From the NCBI GenBank assembly GCA_965284435.1, contig OZ260083.1:1922001-1986000 (forward strand): 64,000 nucleotides of DNA, given 5' to 3'. The DNA is from CAIYZT01 sp947461435. GTDB taxonomy: Bacteria; Pseudomonadota; Alphaproteobacteria; Rhodobacterales; Rhodobacteraceae. The notes under the pieces were generated by a model. The model ran no database searches and was not told the DNA's origin. It worked only from the letters and a program-made list of their open reading frames with translations. Position numbers and translations under genes: made by a program. Below, piece by piece: positions 26,544-35,626 of the stretch; position 1 is the first letter of the stretch; the number at the start of each line of letters is the position of its first letter.

Positions 26544-27446
26544 ATGGCCAATACAACCTCGTTTGACCAAGTGCCCTCGGGCAAGAAACCGACACCCTTC
26601 ATCACCTGGCAGCGGTTTGTCGTGTATTCCGTTCTGGGTGTCTGCGCACTGTTTTTCCTGCTGCCATTGTACATCATGGTCATCACCTCGCTGAAAAGCA
26701 TTCAGGAAATTCAGGGTGGAAACATCTTTGTCCCCACGATGTCGCCGTCATTTGATGCCTGGGAAAAGGCGTGGAATTCGGCCTGTACGGGTCTTTATTG
26801 CGAAGGGATCAAGGTTGGGTTCTGGAACTCCGTCAAGATTACCGGACCGTCTACAGTGGTATCGATCGCTGTGGCCTCTGTGACGGGGTATTCGCTGGCA
26901 AACTGGCCGTTCAAGATGTCGGAGTTCTACTTTACCGTCCTTCTGCTCGGTTCGTTTATCCCCTATGTCGTGATGCTGTATCCCTTGGTGATCATCACGC
27001 GGTGGATGGGGATCTATTCGACGCTGCCTGCCGTGGTGTTCGTGCATACGATCTTTGGCTTGCCGATCCTGACCCTGCTGTTCCGGAACTATTTCGCAAG
27101 CCTTCCGCAAGAGTTGTTCAAGGCGGCGCGTGTGGATGGGGCAGGCTATTGGGGCATCTTCTTTCGTGTGTTCGTTCCCATGTCGGTTCCAATCTTTACG
27201 GTTGCCGTGATCTTGCAGATTACCGGCATCTGGAACGACTTTCTGTTCGGCGTGATCTATGCGGGGCCCACGAACTATCCGATGACGGTTCAGTTGAACA
27301 ATATCGTCAATTCGGCCATGGGCGGCAAAGCCTATAATGTGGACATGGCCGCGACCATTCTGACCGGTCTGGTCCCGCTCACCATTTACTTCGTCTCTGG
27401 CAAATACTTCGTGCGCGGCATTGCAGCCGGCGCCGTCAAGGGTTGA
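26544..27446 (+). CDS. Sugar ABC transporter permease, MalG type
   Basis: A 300-residue inner-membrane protein with six hydrophobic segments. The EAA loop is LPQELFKAARVDGAGYWGIFFRVFVPMSVPI. A GAGGAGG ribosome site at 26532-26538 fixes the start at 26544 rather than the upstream in-frame ATG at 26511. It lies 10 nt after the MalF-type gene and 4 nt before the ATPase gene, so stoichiometric expression is likely. Confidence 0.88.
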   Translation: MANTTSFDQVPSGKKPTPFITWQRFVVYSVLGVCALFFLLPLYIMVITSLKSIQEIQGGNIFVPTMSPSFDAWEKAWNSACTGLYCEGIKVGFWNSVKITGPSTVVSIAVASVTGYSLANWPFKMSEFYFTVLLLGSFIPYVVMLYPLVIITRWMGIYSTLPAVVFVHTIFGLPILTLLFRNYFASLPQELFKAARVDGAGYWGIFFRVFVPMSVPIFTVAVILQITGIWNDFLFGVIYAGPTNYPMTVQLNNIVNSAMGGKAYNVDMAATILTGLVPLTIYFVSGKYFVRGIAAGAVKG

Positions 27447-27450
27447 TCCA

Positions 27451-28527
27451 ATGCACTCAGTCTCCGTCCAAAGCCTAACCCTGAAATTCGGCGCTGCCGA
27501 GGTTCTTAAAAACCTTAATCTTGATGTGGCAGAAGGCGAGTTCATCGTGCTTCTGGGCCCCTCGGGCTGCGGAAAGTCAACGCTGCTCAATTGCATTGCA
27601 GGGCTGTTGGAACTGTCCGAAGGCCAGATCCACATCAAAGGAAAAAATGTGACCTGGGCCGAGCCGAGCGAGCGCGGCATTGGCATGGTGTTCCAGTCCT
27701 ATGCCTTGTATCCGCAGATGACGGTGCGCGGAAACCTGTCCTTTGGTCTGAAGATCGCAGGAATGGCCAAGGACGAGATCGAAAAGCGGGTTCAGCGCGC
27801 ATCGGAAATCTTGCAGATCGGGCCCTTGCTGGACCGTAAGCCAGGCGCGCTTTCCGGTGGCCAGCGCCAGCGGGTCGCCATCGGTCGCGCGCTTGTTCGC
27901 GATGTGGATGTGTTCCTGTTTGACGAACCCTTGTCGAACCTTGACGCCAAATTGCGCAGCGAATTGCGCGTTGAATTGAAGCGTCTTCATAACCGTCTGA
28001 AGAACACCATGGTCTATGTGACCCATGACCAGATCGAAGCCCTGACCTTGGCCGACAGGATTGCCGTTATGCGCGGCGGGATCATTCAACAACTCGCCGC
28101 GCCGCAGGAAATTTACAACCGTCCGTCTAACTTGTTTGTGGCGGGCTTCATCGGCTCTCCGTCGATGAACTTCATGCATGGCAAGACGGTTGACGGCGGC
28201 ACTGCCTTTGAAACGGCGGGCACCACATTAAGCCTTTCTGGTTATGAGGGTGGGGCCGTTGGCGCGCGGGACAAGGCGATTTTGGGTCTGCGCCCAGAGC
28301 ATCTGGAAATGGTCGACGCGCCGATCCTGGGAAAAACCATTCCGGCGATGGTGGAAATCGACGAGCCCATGGGGGCAGATAGCCTGGTGTGGCTGAAAGT
28401 GGGCGATGTGCCTGTTTCGGTTCGGGTTCCGGTGGAAAATCGGCCGGAACACGGAAAATCGGTGCATCTGAAAGTAGACATCTCGAAGGCGTCAGTCTTT
28501 GACGCCGTGAGCGAACAGCGGATCTAA
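27451..28527 (+). CDS. Sugar ABC transporter ATP-binding protein, MalK/UgpC type
   Basis: A 358-residue ATPase. Walker A is GPSGCGKST (36-44), the Q-loop lies in MVFQSYALYPQMTV, the signature is LSGGQRQRVAIGRAL (about 134-148), Walker B is VFLFDEPLSNLD and the switch His is in YVTHDQ. A C-terminal OB/TOBE regulatory domain (LGLRPEHLEM onward) identifies the MalK/UgpC subfamily. It energises the two permeases upstream. Such ATPases can be shared among several sugar importers. It is followed 3 nt later by the GH2 gene. Confidence 0.92.
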   Translation: MHSVSVQSLTLKFGAAEVLKNLNLDVAEGEFIVLLGPSGCGKSTLLNCIAGLLELSEGQIHIKGKNVTWAEPSERGIGMVFQSYALYPQMTVRGNLSFGLKIAGMAKDEIEKRVQRASEILQIGPLLDRKPGALSGGQRQRVAIGRALVRDVDVFLFDEPLSNLDAKLRSELRVELKRLHNRLKNTMVYVTHDQIEALTLADRIAVMRGGIIQQLAAPQEIYNRPSNLFVAGFIGSPSMNFMHGKTVDGGTAFETAGTTLSLSGYEGGAVGARDKAILGLRPEHLEMVDAPILGKTIPAMVEIDEPMGADSLVWLKVGDVPVSVRVPVENRPEHGKSVHLKVDISKASVFDAVSEQRI

Positions 28528-28530
28528 ACC

Positions 28531-30927
28531 ATGTTGGACTTGTGTGGATCTTGGGCGCTTTCGGATGAAAGCGGATTGTATTCTGTTGCCTTGACCCTGC
28601 CCGGTGACGGCATTTCGGCGCTGCATGCCGCAGCGGCGATCCCAGATCCCTACTTTGGCCGCAACGAATACGGTTTGCGCTGGATCTGCCAGCGCGACTG
28701 GATCGCCAAGCGCAGCTTTACGGCAGGGCGGACCGATCAGGTTCTGGTGATTTCCATGTTGGACACCGTGGCTGAGATTGCGATCAACGGAGTGCGGGTC
28801 CACGCGTCGGATTCCATGTTTCGCAGCTATCGGGTGGATGTTTCCGGTGCCCTTCGCGTCGGTACCAACGAGATTGAAATCACCTTCCGATCCTCTGCGA
28901 AAGAGGCGGATGCGCGCCAAGCACGGCAGCCCTACTTTGTTCCCTTCAGTGCCAACAACACGCCCATCGGCAATGGCAATATGCTGCGCAAGCCCAGCTG
29001 CGATTTCGGTTGGGACTGGAACATCGCGCTTGCCAGTTTCGGGCTTTATGGCGATCTGTATCTGGAACCAATCACGTCTTCGCGCATTGCATCGGTCGTT
29101 GTGGCGCAGACCCACCAGACCGGGCGCGCGCAGGTTCAGGTGAGCGTCGCTGTCGAGGGCGACGAGGCGCAGATTTTGGTGTGCTTGTGCGGCCAAACGG
29201 TTAACGCACAGATTGTTCGGGGCCAAGCGGTTGCGACTGTCACCGTTGATGCGCCAAACCTGTGGTGGCCAGCGGGGCAGGGGGCGCAGGTCCTTCACGA
29301 TCTGACGGTAACGCTGGGCGATCAGGTGGAACATCGGAAGATCGGACTGCGCGACATGGCCCTGATCGCCGAAAAAGATGCGGTTGGGCGCGGGTTCAAG
29401 TTCAAGGTCAACGGCCGCGATATCTTTGCCAAGGGCGCAAACTGGATTCCGGCAGATGCCCTGTCTGGGCGCATCACAGTCGAACAGACCCGCGATTTGC
29501 TGCAATCTGCCGTCGACGCCAACATGAACATGATCCGCATCTGGGGCGGCGGCCGATATGAACCCGATTGGTTCTATGATCTGTGCGACGAGATGGGCCT
29601 GATGGTCTGGCAAGATTTCATGTTTTCTTGCCACATCTATCCCGCAGATGAAGCGTTTTTGGCGGATGTCGCCGTGGAAGTGCGCGAACAGGCATTGCGG
29701 CTTCATCATCACGCCAGCATGGCGCTGTGGTGCGGCGACAATGAACTGATTGGGGCACTGACCTGGTTCCCAGAGACGCGGGCAAACCGGGATCTGTATC
29801 TTGTGGGATATGACCGCCTGAACCGGGTGATCGAACAATCTTTGAAAGCCGCCGTGCCCGGGGCGGTCTGGTGGCCGTCTTCGCCCAGCCCGGGCCCGAT
29901 GGATTTTGGCGATGCCTGGCACGACGACAGTAAAGGCGACATGCATTTCTGGTCGGTCTGGCATGAAGGCCGGGATTTCGACCATTACCGTGATGTCAGC
30001 CCCCGCTTTTGTTCCGAATTCGGCTTTCAATCCTATCCTTCGATCGATGTGATCCGCAAATTCGTCGATCCGGCGGATTTCAACATTGCGGCGCCCGTGA
30101 TGGAAAGCCACCAAAAGAACGCCGGCGGCAATGCCCGGATCGCCGAAACCATGTTCCGCTATTTCCGCTTTCCGGTGGATTTCGAAAATTTTGTTTATCT
30201 TTCGCAGGTTCAGCAGGGTCTGGCGATCAAGACCGCCGTGACCCATTGGCGCAGTCTGAAACCGCATTGCATGGGTACGCTGATCTGGCAATTGAATGAC
30301 ACATGGCCGGTCTGTTCATGGTCAAGCCTAGACCACGGCGGCGGCTGGAAGCTGTTGCATCACATGTCAAAAGCCTTCTACGCACCGATCTTTGTCTCTG
30401 CTGTTCCTGTCAAGGACGGCATCGAGCTGCGGGCGATGAATGATACGTCGCTGGCGATTAACCTGACGGTAAGCGCAGTTGCCGTGGCAATGGATGGGAC
30501 CACACGGCCATTAGACCGAAAGACCATAGAGGTCGGACCTGATGCTGCCGTGATGGCTGTCAAGGTTGACCTGTCTGTGCTGGGCGAGAACGAGATGCTG
30601 GCCTATGTCTGGGCCGACGGCGATCGTCGGATTGGGGGCGATGTCTTTGCCCCCAAACCTTACAAGACTTACGATCTTGTGCCTGCGCACCTGGAGCATC
30701 GTGTTGTGGCCAAGGATGACGGGTTCGAAATCACCGTTACAGCCAAGGCTCTGGCCTTGTTTGTTGCGCTCGAAGCGGATGTGCCGGGGCGGTTTTCGGC
30801 CAATGCCGTGACACTTTTCCCGGGTCATGCCGCCACAATCACCTTTACGCCGCAATCCAAGGGCCCTGCACCGCGTTTTACCCTGCGCGACCTGCATTCG
30901 GCCACCTATGGCCCAACGATTTCCTGA
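28531..30927 (+). CDS. Glycoside hydrolase family 2, beta-mannosidase-like
   Basis: A 798-residue, signal-less and therefore cytoplasmic exo-glycosidase. Domain order is an N-terminal jelly roll (1-170), an immunoglobulin-like domain (to about 270), the TIM barrel (about 280-600) and beta domains. The acid/base Glu is E405 in ALWCGDNELIG and the nucleophile Glu is E496 in FCSEFGFQS. The opening segments NEYGLRWICQRDW and KPSCDFGWDWN are characteristic of beta-mannosidases among GH2. It would remove terminal mannose from imported manno-oligosaccharides; another beta-glycoside is possible. It sits directly downstream of the importer ATPase. Confidence 0.85.
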   Translation: MLDLCGSWALSDESGLYSVALTLPGDGISALHAAAAIPDPYFGRNEYGLRWICQRDWIAKRSFTAGRTDQVLVISMLDTVAEIAINGVRVHASDSMFRSYRVDVSGALRVGTNEIEITFRSSAKEADARQARQPYFVPFSANNTPIGNGNMLRKPSCDFGWDWNIALASFGLYGDLYLEPITSSRIASVVVAQTHQTGRAQVQVSVAVEGDEAQILVCLCGQTVNAQIVRGQAVATVTVDAPNLWWPAGQGAQVLHDLTVTLGDQVEHRKIGLRDMALIAEKDAVGRGFKFKVNGRDIFAKGANWIPADALSGRITVEQTRDLLQSAVDANMNMIRIWGGGRYEPDWFYDLCDEMGLMVWQDFMFSCHIYPADEAFLADVAVEVREQALRLHHHASMALWCGDNELIGALTWFPETRANRDLYLVGYDRLNRVIEQSLKAAVPGAVWWPSSPSPGPMDFGDAWHDDSKGDMHFWSVWHEGRDFDHYRDVSPRFCSEFGFQSYPSIDVIRKFVDPADFNIAAPVMESHQKNAGGNARIAETMFRYFRFPVDFENFVYLSQVQQGLAIKTAVTHWRSLKPHCMGTLIWQLNDTWPVCSWSSLDHGGGWKLLHHMSKAFYAPIFVSAVPVKDGIELRAMNDTSLAINLTVSAVAVAMDGTTRPLDRKTIEVGPDAAVMAVKVDLSVLGENEMLAYVWADGDRRIGGDVFAPKPYKTYDLVPAHLEHRVVAKDDGFEITVTAKALALFVALEADVPGRFSANAVTLFPGHAATITFTPQSKGPAPRFTLRDLHSATYGPTIS

Positions 30928-30949
30928 CACCCCACAAGGATCTGATCCC

Positions 30950-31699
30950 ATGTTCGCTTATCAACTCTACTCATCGCGCAATTTTCCGCCGCTGGATGCT
31001 ACCTGCAAGATGCTGGCGGCGGCGGGGATCATGGATACCGAAGGCTTCGGCGGTCTTTATGCGGATGAGGCAAGTTTGGCCACCACGGCTGCCGCTTTGT
31101 CCGGGGCAGGCATTGCCATGAAGACCGGGCATTTTGGTCTGGGCCAAATCGAAGACACGCCGGACTGGGCGTTGAAGGTGGCAAGAACACTGGGGATGGA
31201 GCGGTTGTACGTTCCCTATATCATGCCAAATGATCGGCCGTCTGATGCCGCGGGTTGGCGCGCTTTCGGGGCGCGGTTGGAAAAGGCCTTTGCGCCCATC
31301 CGTGCGGCAGGTTTCGGGGCTGGCTGGCACAACCATGACTTTGAATTCAAGGCTTTGCCCGACGGATCCATTCCACAGGCGGCCATCCTTGCCGGCGGCC
31401 CAAGCTTGGAAGTCGAATTGGACGTGGCTTGGGCGGTGCGTGGCGGCGGCGATCCGATTGCCTGGATCAAGCAATATGCAGGTCGCATCACCGCGGCCCA
31501 TGTGAAAGACATCGCTGCGGCTGGCACCAACACGGATGAGGACGGATGGGCCGATCTGGGGCAAGGCACGGTGGATTGGAAGAACATCATGGCAGCGCTG
31601 CGCGCTGTTGGCTGCAAACATTTCGTACTGGAACATGACAACCCTTCGGACCACCAGCGTTTCGCGACGCGGTCCATTGCGGCTGCCAAAGCACTGTGA
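30950..31699 (+). CDS. Sugar phosphate isomerase/epimerase family protein
   Basis: A 249-residue xylose isomerase-like TIM barrel. Active-site segments are GAGWHNHDFEFK (His/Glu), LEVELDVAWAVRGGGDP (Asp), ITAAHVKDIA (His/Lys/Asp) and HFVLEHDNPSD (Glu). The open frame extends 41 codons upstream into the GH2 gene; the ATG at 30950 is chosen because the family begins there. It lies between a glycosidase and a Gfo/Idh/MocA gene, matching the pairing seen in the divergent operon. Confidence 0.83.
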   Translation: MFAYQLYSSRNFPPLDATCKMLAAAGIMDTEGFGGLYADEASLATTAAALSGAGIAMKTGHFGLGQIEDTPDWALKVARTLGMERLYVPYIMPNDRPSDAAGWRAFGARLEKAFAPIRAAGFGAGWHNHDFEFKALPDGSIPQAAILAGGPSLEVELDVAWAVRGGGDPIAWIKQYAGRITAAHVKDIAAAGTNTDEDGWADLGQGTVDWKNIMAALRAVGCKHFVLEHDNPSDHQRFATRSIAAAKAL

Positions 31700-31706
31700 G
31701 GATCAC

Positions 31707-32840
31707 ATGAGGAAACTTGGCATCGGCATCATCGGATGCGGCAATATCTCGTCGGCTTATCTGCGCCTGGCCCCTTTGTTCAAGGGACTTGAGGTTCGGG
31801 CAGTTGCCGACATGAACATGGAGGTCGCCAAAACGCGTGCGGCCGAGTTCAACACCAAGGCACAGTCGGTGGATGATCTGCTGGCCAATGCAGACATCGA
31901 TATGGTCATCAACCTGACCATCCCCGATGCGCATTACCCGATCACCAAGCGGATCTTGGAGGCAGGCAAGCATGCCTATTCCGAAAAGCCGCTGGTTTTG
32001 ACTCTGGAACAGGGCGAGACTTTGCGCGCGCTTGCCAAATCCAAGGGGCTCTCGGTGGGCTGCGCGCCTGATACCTTCCTGGGCGGCACCCATCAGCAGG
32101 CCCGCGCGCTGATTGACGAGGGCAAACTTGGCCGGATCACGACGGGAAATGCCGCCATTCAGGGCCATGGACCTGAAAGCTGGCACCCATCGCCCGATTT
32201 CTTTTACATGCCTGGGGCGGGCCCGATCATGGATATGGGCCCCTATTATTTTGCCAACCTGATCAGCTTGTTGGGTCCGGTCGCCCGGGTGGGCGCGCTG
32301 ACCTCGTCCGCAGATGCGATGCGCACCATTGGGTCTGGCGAGCGGAAAGGCCAACAGATTCCGGTCAAGACGCCCTCGAACATTCAAGCGATTTTGGAGT
32401 TTCATTCTGGTGCGACGATCAGCTTTTCGGCCAGCTGGGATGTCTGGAGCCATAAGCGCAACCATTTTGAACTGTATGGCACGGAAGGCACGCTTTATGT
32501 GCCCGATCCCAACTTCTTTGGTGGGCCGCTGGAGATTGGCGGCAAGGATGGCGTGATCACGGCTGTTGCGCCTTGGGATCATCCTTTCGGTGTGTCCAAC
32601 CAGAAGAACAACCAAGGTCAGCCGATCGCGAACTATCGCACGGCGGGGCTGGCGGATATGGCTGTGGCGCTGATCGAAGGGCGCGATCACCGTTGCTCGC
32701 TGGACCGTACCTTGCACGGCGTGGATATCATGACCGCCTGCTTGAAATCGGGGGAAACCGGGCAGTTCGTGACCTTGACGACGACCTGCACGCGGCCTGC
32801 CGCACTTTCGCCGGACGAAGCGCGGGCGCTTATGGTCTGA
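31707..32840 (+). CDS. Gfo/Idh/MocA family oxidoreductase
   Basis: A 377-residue NAD(P)-dependent dehydrogenase. Rossmann motif LGIGIIGCGNISSAYLRL (4-21), the family lysine in HAYSEKPLVLT (about 93), and PGAGPIMDMGPYYFANLISLLG in the C-terminal sugar-binding domain. Compared with the minus-strand paralogue (19740-20909) it keeps the canonical EKP motif. It starts 7 nt after the isomerase gene. The likely role is oxidation of a sugar released by the GH2 or GH43 enzymes. Confidence 0.87.
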   Translation: MRKLGIGIIGCGNISSAYLRLAPLFKGLEVRAVADMNMEVAKTRAAEFNTKAQSVDDLLANADIDMVINLTIPDAHYPITKRILEAGKHAYSEKPLVLTLEQGETLRALAKSKGLSVGCAPDTFLGGTHQQARALIDEGKLGRITTGNAAIQGHGPESWHPSPDFFYMPGAGPIMDMGPYYFANLISLLGPVARVGALTSSADAMRTIGSGERKGQQIPVKTPSNIQAILEFHSGATISFSASWDVWSHKRNHFELYGTEGTLYVPDPNFFGGPLEIGGKDGVITAVAPWDHPFGVSNQKNNQGQPIANYRTAGLADMAVALIEGRDHRCSLDRTLHGVDIMTACLKSGETGQFVTLTTTCTRPAALSPDEARALMV

Positions 32841-32876
32841 GGTATTGCCGGCCAGCCTGAACGGCGGCAGGCAATC

Positions 32877-32917
32877 GGGATGCGCGGCTTTCCCAATGGG
32901 CTGGCGCATCCCTTTTT
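32877..32917 (+). terminator. Rho-independent terminator before the GH43 gene
   Basis: A perfect 9-bp stem, GGGATGCGC and GCGCATCCC with an 18-nt loop, is followed at once by TTTTT. It ends 24 nt before the GH43 start, so the glycosidase is made either by read-through or from a promoter I cannot see. Confidence 0.75.
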
Positions 32918-32941
32918 CTAAAGATGCAAAAGGACGTCCCG

Positions 32942-34528
32942 ATGCTTGAAAATCCCGTCCTGCGCGGATTTAATCCTGATCCGTCGTTTTTGCGGGTTGG
33001 CAGCGATTACTATATCGCGACATCGACCTTTGAATGGTATCCGGGCGTTCAAATTCATCGGTCCAGCGATCTGGTGAACTGGACTTTGGTCTCGCGGCCC
33101 CTGCGGCGGGCAAGCCAGTTGGACATGCGCGGAGATCCCGACAGTTGCGGCGTCTGGGCGCCGTGCCTGTCGTTTGCCGATGGCAAATTCTGGCTATTTT
33201 ACACTGATGTGAAGCGGTTTGATGGGGCGTTCAAGGACGCCCACAACTACATTGTCACCAGCGAAAAAATTGATGGCGACTGGTCAGATCCGATCTACGT
33301 CACCTCATCCGGATTTGACCCCTCGTTGTTTCATGATGATGATGGGCGCAAATGGGTCACCAATATGCGTTGGAACCATCGGGGTCCGGGAACAGGGCTG
33401 AACCCGGCGAACGATCTGTTTGACGGCATTGAACTGCAGCAATGGGACCCGGTGCAGGGTTTGATCGGCGAGGTCGCCACCATCTACACCGGCACCGATC
33501 TGGGACTGACAGAGGCGCCGCATCTGTTCAAACGCGATGGGTGGTACTATCTGACCGTCGCCGAAGGGGGGACGGGGTATGATCATGCTGTGACGATGGC
33601 GCGGTCACGCCATATCTGCGGGCCGTATGAAAACCATCCGGAACGGCATGTCTTGACCGCAAGGTTTGACACCGAAAATGCGCTGCAACGTGTGGGGCAC
33701 GGCCAGTATGTTGAAGGCCACGACGGGCAACATTGGCACAGCTTTCTGTGCGGGCGCCCGCTTCAGGGGCCAAGGGGCGCCTTTTGCGCCTTGGGCCGCG
33801 AGACGGGACTGGCGCCGGTGGAATGGCGCGATGGATGGCTTTACCTGAAGGGCGGCGGCATGGCCCCTGCCCTGACCTATTCAGCCCCAGCGATACGTGA
33901 CCGCGAGGCGGCGAGGCATTATGATCTGACCGGGCCTGAACTTCCCAGCGATTTCCAGTGGTTGCGAACCCCAAAGCCTGACCGAATTTTCAGCATGTCG
34001 GGCAGCGGGATCAAGCTGACCGGGCGAGAATCCATTGGATCGTGGTTTGAACAATCCTTGGTTGCGCGGCGGCAGGAAAATCACGCTTACCGGGCCGAGA
34101 TGACCCTACTGGCCGATCCGCCGAACTGGCAGCGCGCTGCGGGTCTGACCACCTATTACAACCGCCACAAATTCCATGCGGCTTTGCTCACGCACGACCC
34201 CGATTTGGGACGGGTGCTGCGGATCGTTTCTTGTCTGGGCGATTGGCCGGGCGAGGGGTTGAATTTTGGCGCTATCGTTGCGGTTCCGGAGGGGCCGGTG
34301 CGTTTGGTGGTCACCGTTGACGGGGCGGGCCAGCAATTTCACTGGGCAACCGGCACGGGCGATTTCGCCCCACTTGGCGCACCCTTGGATGCCGCGATCC
34401 TTTCCGATGAAGGCGGCAGAGGGGAGCATGCAAATTTCACCGGAACCTTTGTCGGCATTCTGGCGCATGATCTGACAGGGCAGGGCTGGACGGCGCTGGT
34501 AACCGCCTTTTCTTATGCTCCGGGCTGA
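32942..34528 (+). CDS. Glycoside hydrolase family 43, beta-xylosidase-like
   Basis: A 528-residue, signal-less enzyme with a five-bladed propeller (about 1-310) and a C-terminal beta-sandwich as in XynB-type beta-xylosidases. Catalytic residues are visible: D13 in GFNPDPSF (general base), D126 in SGFDPSLFHDDDG (pKa modulator) and E191 in GLTEAPHLFKRDGWYYL (general acid). It would release xylose or arabinose from imported oligosaccharides. The start at 32942 rather than 32924 is set by AAAGGA at 32930-32936. It follows a terminator hairpin, so it may be expressed at a lower or separate level than the operon upstream. Confidence 0.9.
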   Translation: MLENPVLRGFNPDPSFLRVGSDYYIATSTFEWYPGVQIHRSSDLVNWTLVSRPLRRASQLDMRGDPDSCGVWAPCLSFADGKFWLFYTDVKRFDGAFKDAHNYIVTSEKIDGDWSDPIYVTSSGFDPSLFHDDDGRKWVTNMRWNHRGPGTGLNPANDLFDGIELQQWDPVQGLIGEVATIYTGTDLGLTEAPHLFKRDGWYYLTVAEGGTGYDHAVTMARSRHICGPYENHPERHVLTARFDTENALQRVGHGQYVEGHDGQHWHSFLCGRPLQGPRGAFCALGRETGLAPVEWRDGWLYLKGGGMAPALTYSAPAIRDREAARHYDLTGPELPSDFQWLRTPKPDRIFSMSGSGIKLTGRESIGSWFEQSLVARRQENHAYRAEMTLLADPPNWQRAAGLTTYYNRHKFHAALLTHDPDLGRVLRIVSCLGDWPGEGLNFGAIVAVPEGPVRLVVTVDGAGQQFHWATGTGDFAPLGAPLDAAILSDEGGRGEHANFTGTFVGILAHDLTGQGWTALVTAFSYAPG

Positions 34529-34606
34529 AACGGATCGGAAGGGAATGGTGCTTGAACGCTGTGCCAATGGTCTTTAGACCTTTCAAAGCATTTTGAGGTG
34601 GGCGTC

Positions 34607-35557
34607 ATGACATTTGATCCAAGAACTGTTTCCGTTTCGGACATGTTGACGCTTGTGGACAAGGCTTTTGGCATCGACCGTGTCATGAAAGATTGGGGCC
34701 GGGACGTTGTTCCGGAGTATTACGCGCAGTCCGGGCCCGCCTATGAACGTATGCATTCCACCCAAGGCTGCATGCATTATGCATTGAACAGCGACGGCGT
34801 CTTTTCCTATGAAGGATATCTTGTACAACCGCGTGCGGTGCTCGCCGAGGTTGCGGCCCTAAAGGGCAGCCGCGTTCTGGAACTGGGCTGTGGCAAGGGG
34901 TTCAACAGTCTGTTTTGCGCCCAGCATATGCATGATGTGCAGTTCACTGGCACCGATCTGTTGCCGGCGCATGTTGAGAAGGCGCGCGTCTTTGCCGCGG
35001 ACGCAGGCCGTGACAACGTTGTCTATGAACAGGCCAGTTATGAGCCCTTGCCCGATCGCTTTCGCGGTTATGATGTGGCGTTTGGGTTTGAGACATTGTG
35101 CTATGCCAAAGATACAGATTTGGTCGCAGCATCGATTGCCGCGGCCCTGCGACCCGGTGGGCGATTTGTGATGTTTGATATGCAGGCCATGGGCGACGTC
35201 GATGCTTTGCCGTCTGATCTGGCCCGCGCAACGCGCCTTTATGGAATATCCTTGGCCATGACGAATGGCTTTTTGCCCACAGGCCAATGGGAAAAATCGT
35301 TGGAAAAGGCCGGGTTGGTGGTGGATCCCGTCGAGGATGTCACAAAGAATTTGCTGCCAGGTCTTTACCATCAAGTCGAGATGAGCCACCGCACGTTGAG
35401 CGATTGGAAAAAGCGCATCGCGATCAAGGCCTTGCCGCCCTACATGACCCGTAATGCCATTGCGGCCTTATTCGGCCCGGCGGTCTGCCGATTGGGGCGG
35501 GATACTGAGGATGGCATATTGGTCTATCAAAAGATCACCGCCACCAAACCGCGATGA
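34607..35557 (+). CDS. Class I SAM-dependent methyltransferase of unknown substrate
   Basis: A 316-residue Rossmann methyltransferase. The SAM motif VLELGCGKGFNSLFCAQ is at about 90-106, with FTGTDLLPAHVEKAR and VAFGFETLCYAKDTD following. The layout resembles sterol/cyclopropane-type small-molecule methyltransferases with an extra C-terminal region. A GAGGTGG site supports the ATG at 34607 over a GTG at 34598. It stands alone between the GH43 gene and a GntR regulator, so context does not reveal the substrate. Confidence 0.75.
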   Translation: MTFDPRTVSVSDMLTLVDKAFGIDRVMKDWGRDVVPEYYAQSGPAYERMHSTQGCMHYALNSDGVFSYEGYLVQPRAVLAEVAALKGSRVLELGCGKGFNSLFCAQHMHDVQFTGTDLLPAHVEKARVFAADAGRDNVVYEQASYEPLPDRFRGYDVAFGFETLCYAKDTDLVAASIAAALRPGGRFVMFDMQAMGDVDALPSDLARATRLYGISLAMTNGFLPTGQWEKSLEKAGLVVDPVEDVTKNLLPGLYHQVEMSHRTLSDWKKRIAIKALPPYMTRNAIAALFGPAVCRLGRDTEDGILVYQKITATKPR

Positions 35558-35560
35558 TCT

Positions 35561-35570
35561 TTTGATCAAA
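35561..35570. promoter_or_regulatory. Putative GntR operator, copy 1
   Basis: TTTGATCAAA, a perfect 10-bp palindrome 57 nt upstream of the GntR gene. The same sequence recurs upstream of the aminotransferase gene behind it (36320-36329), which makes it the best candidate for the binding site of this regulator. Confidence 0.5.
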
Positions 35571-35626
35571 GCTTGCATGGATCGGACTTGACGGATTAAA
35601 AGATCTGCGACTTAGGTGCAGGTTAG

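Noticed and set aside
28492..30291. Minus-strand open frame (599 codons) opposite the GH2 gene.
   Set aside because: It is antisense to a well-supported glycosidase with catalytic Glu residues; no family signal in the antisense reading.
31587..32909. Minus-strand open frame (440 codons) opposite the Gfo/Idh/MocA gene.
   Set aside because: Composition and position show a shadow of the real plus-strand gene.
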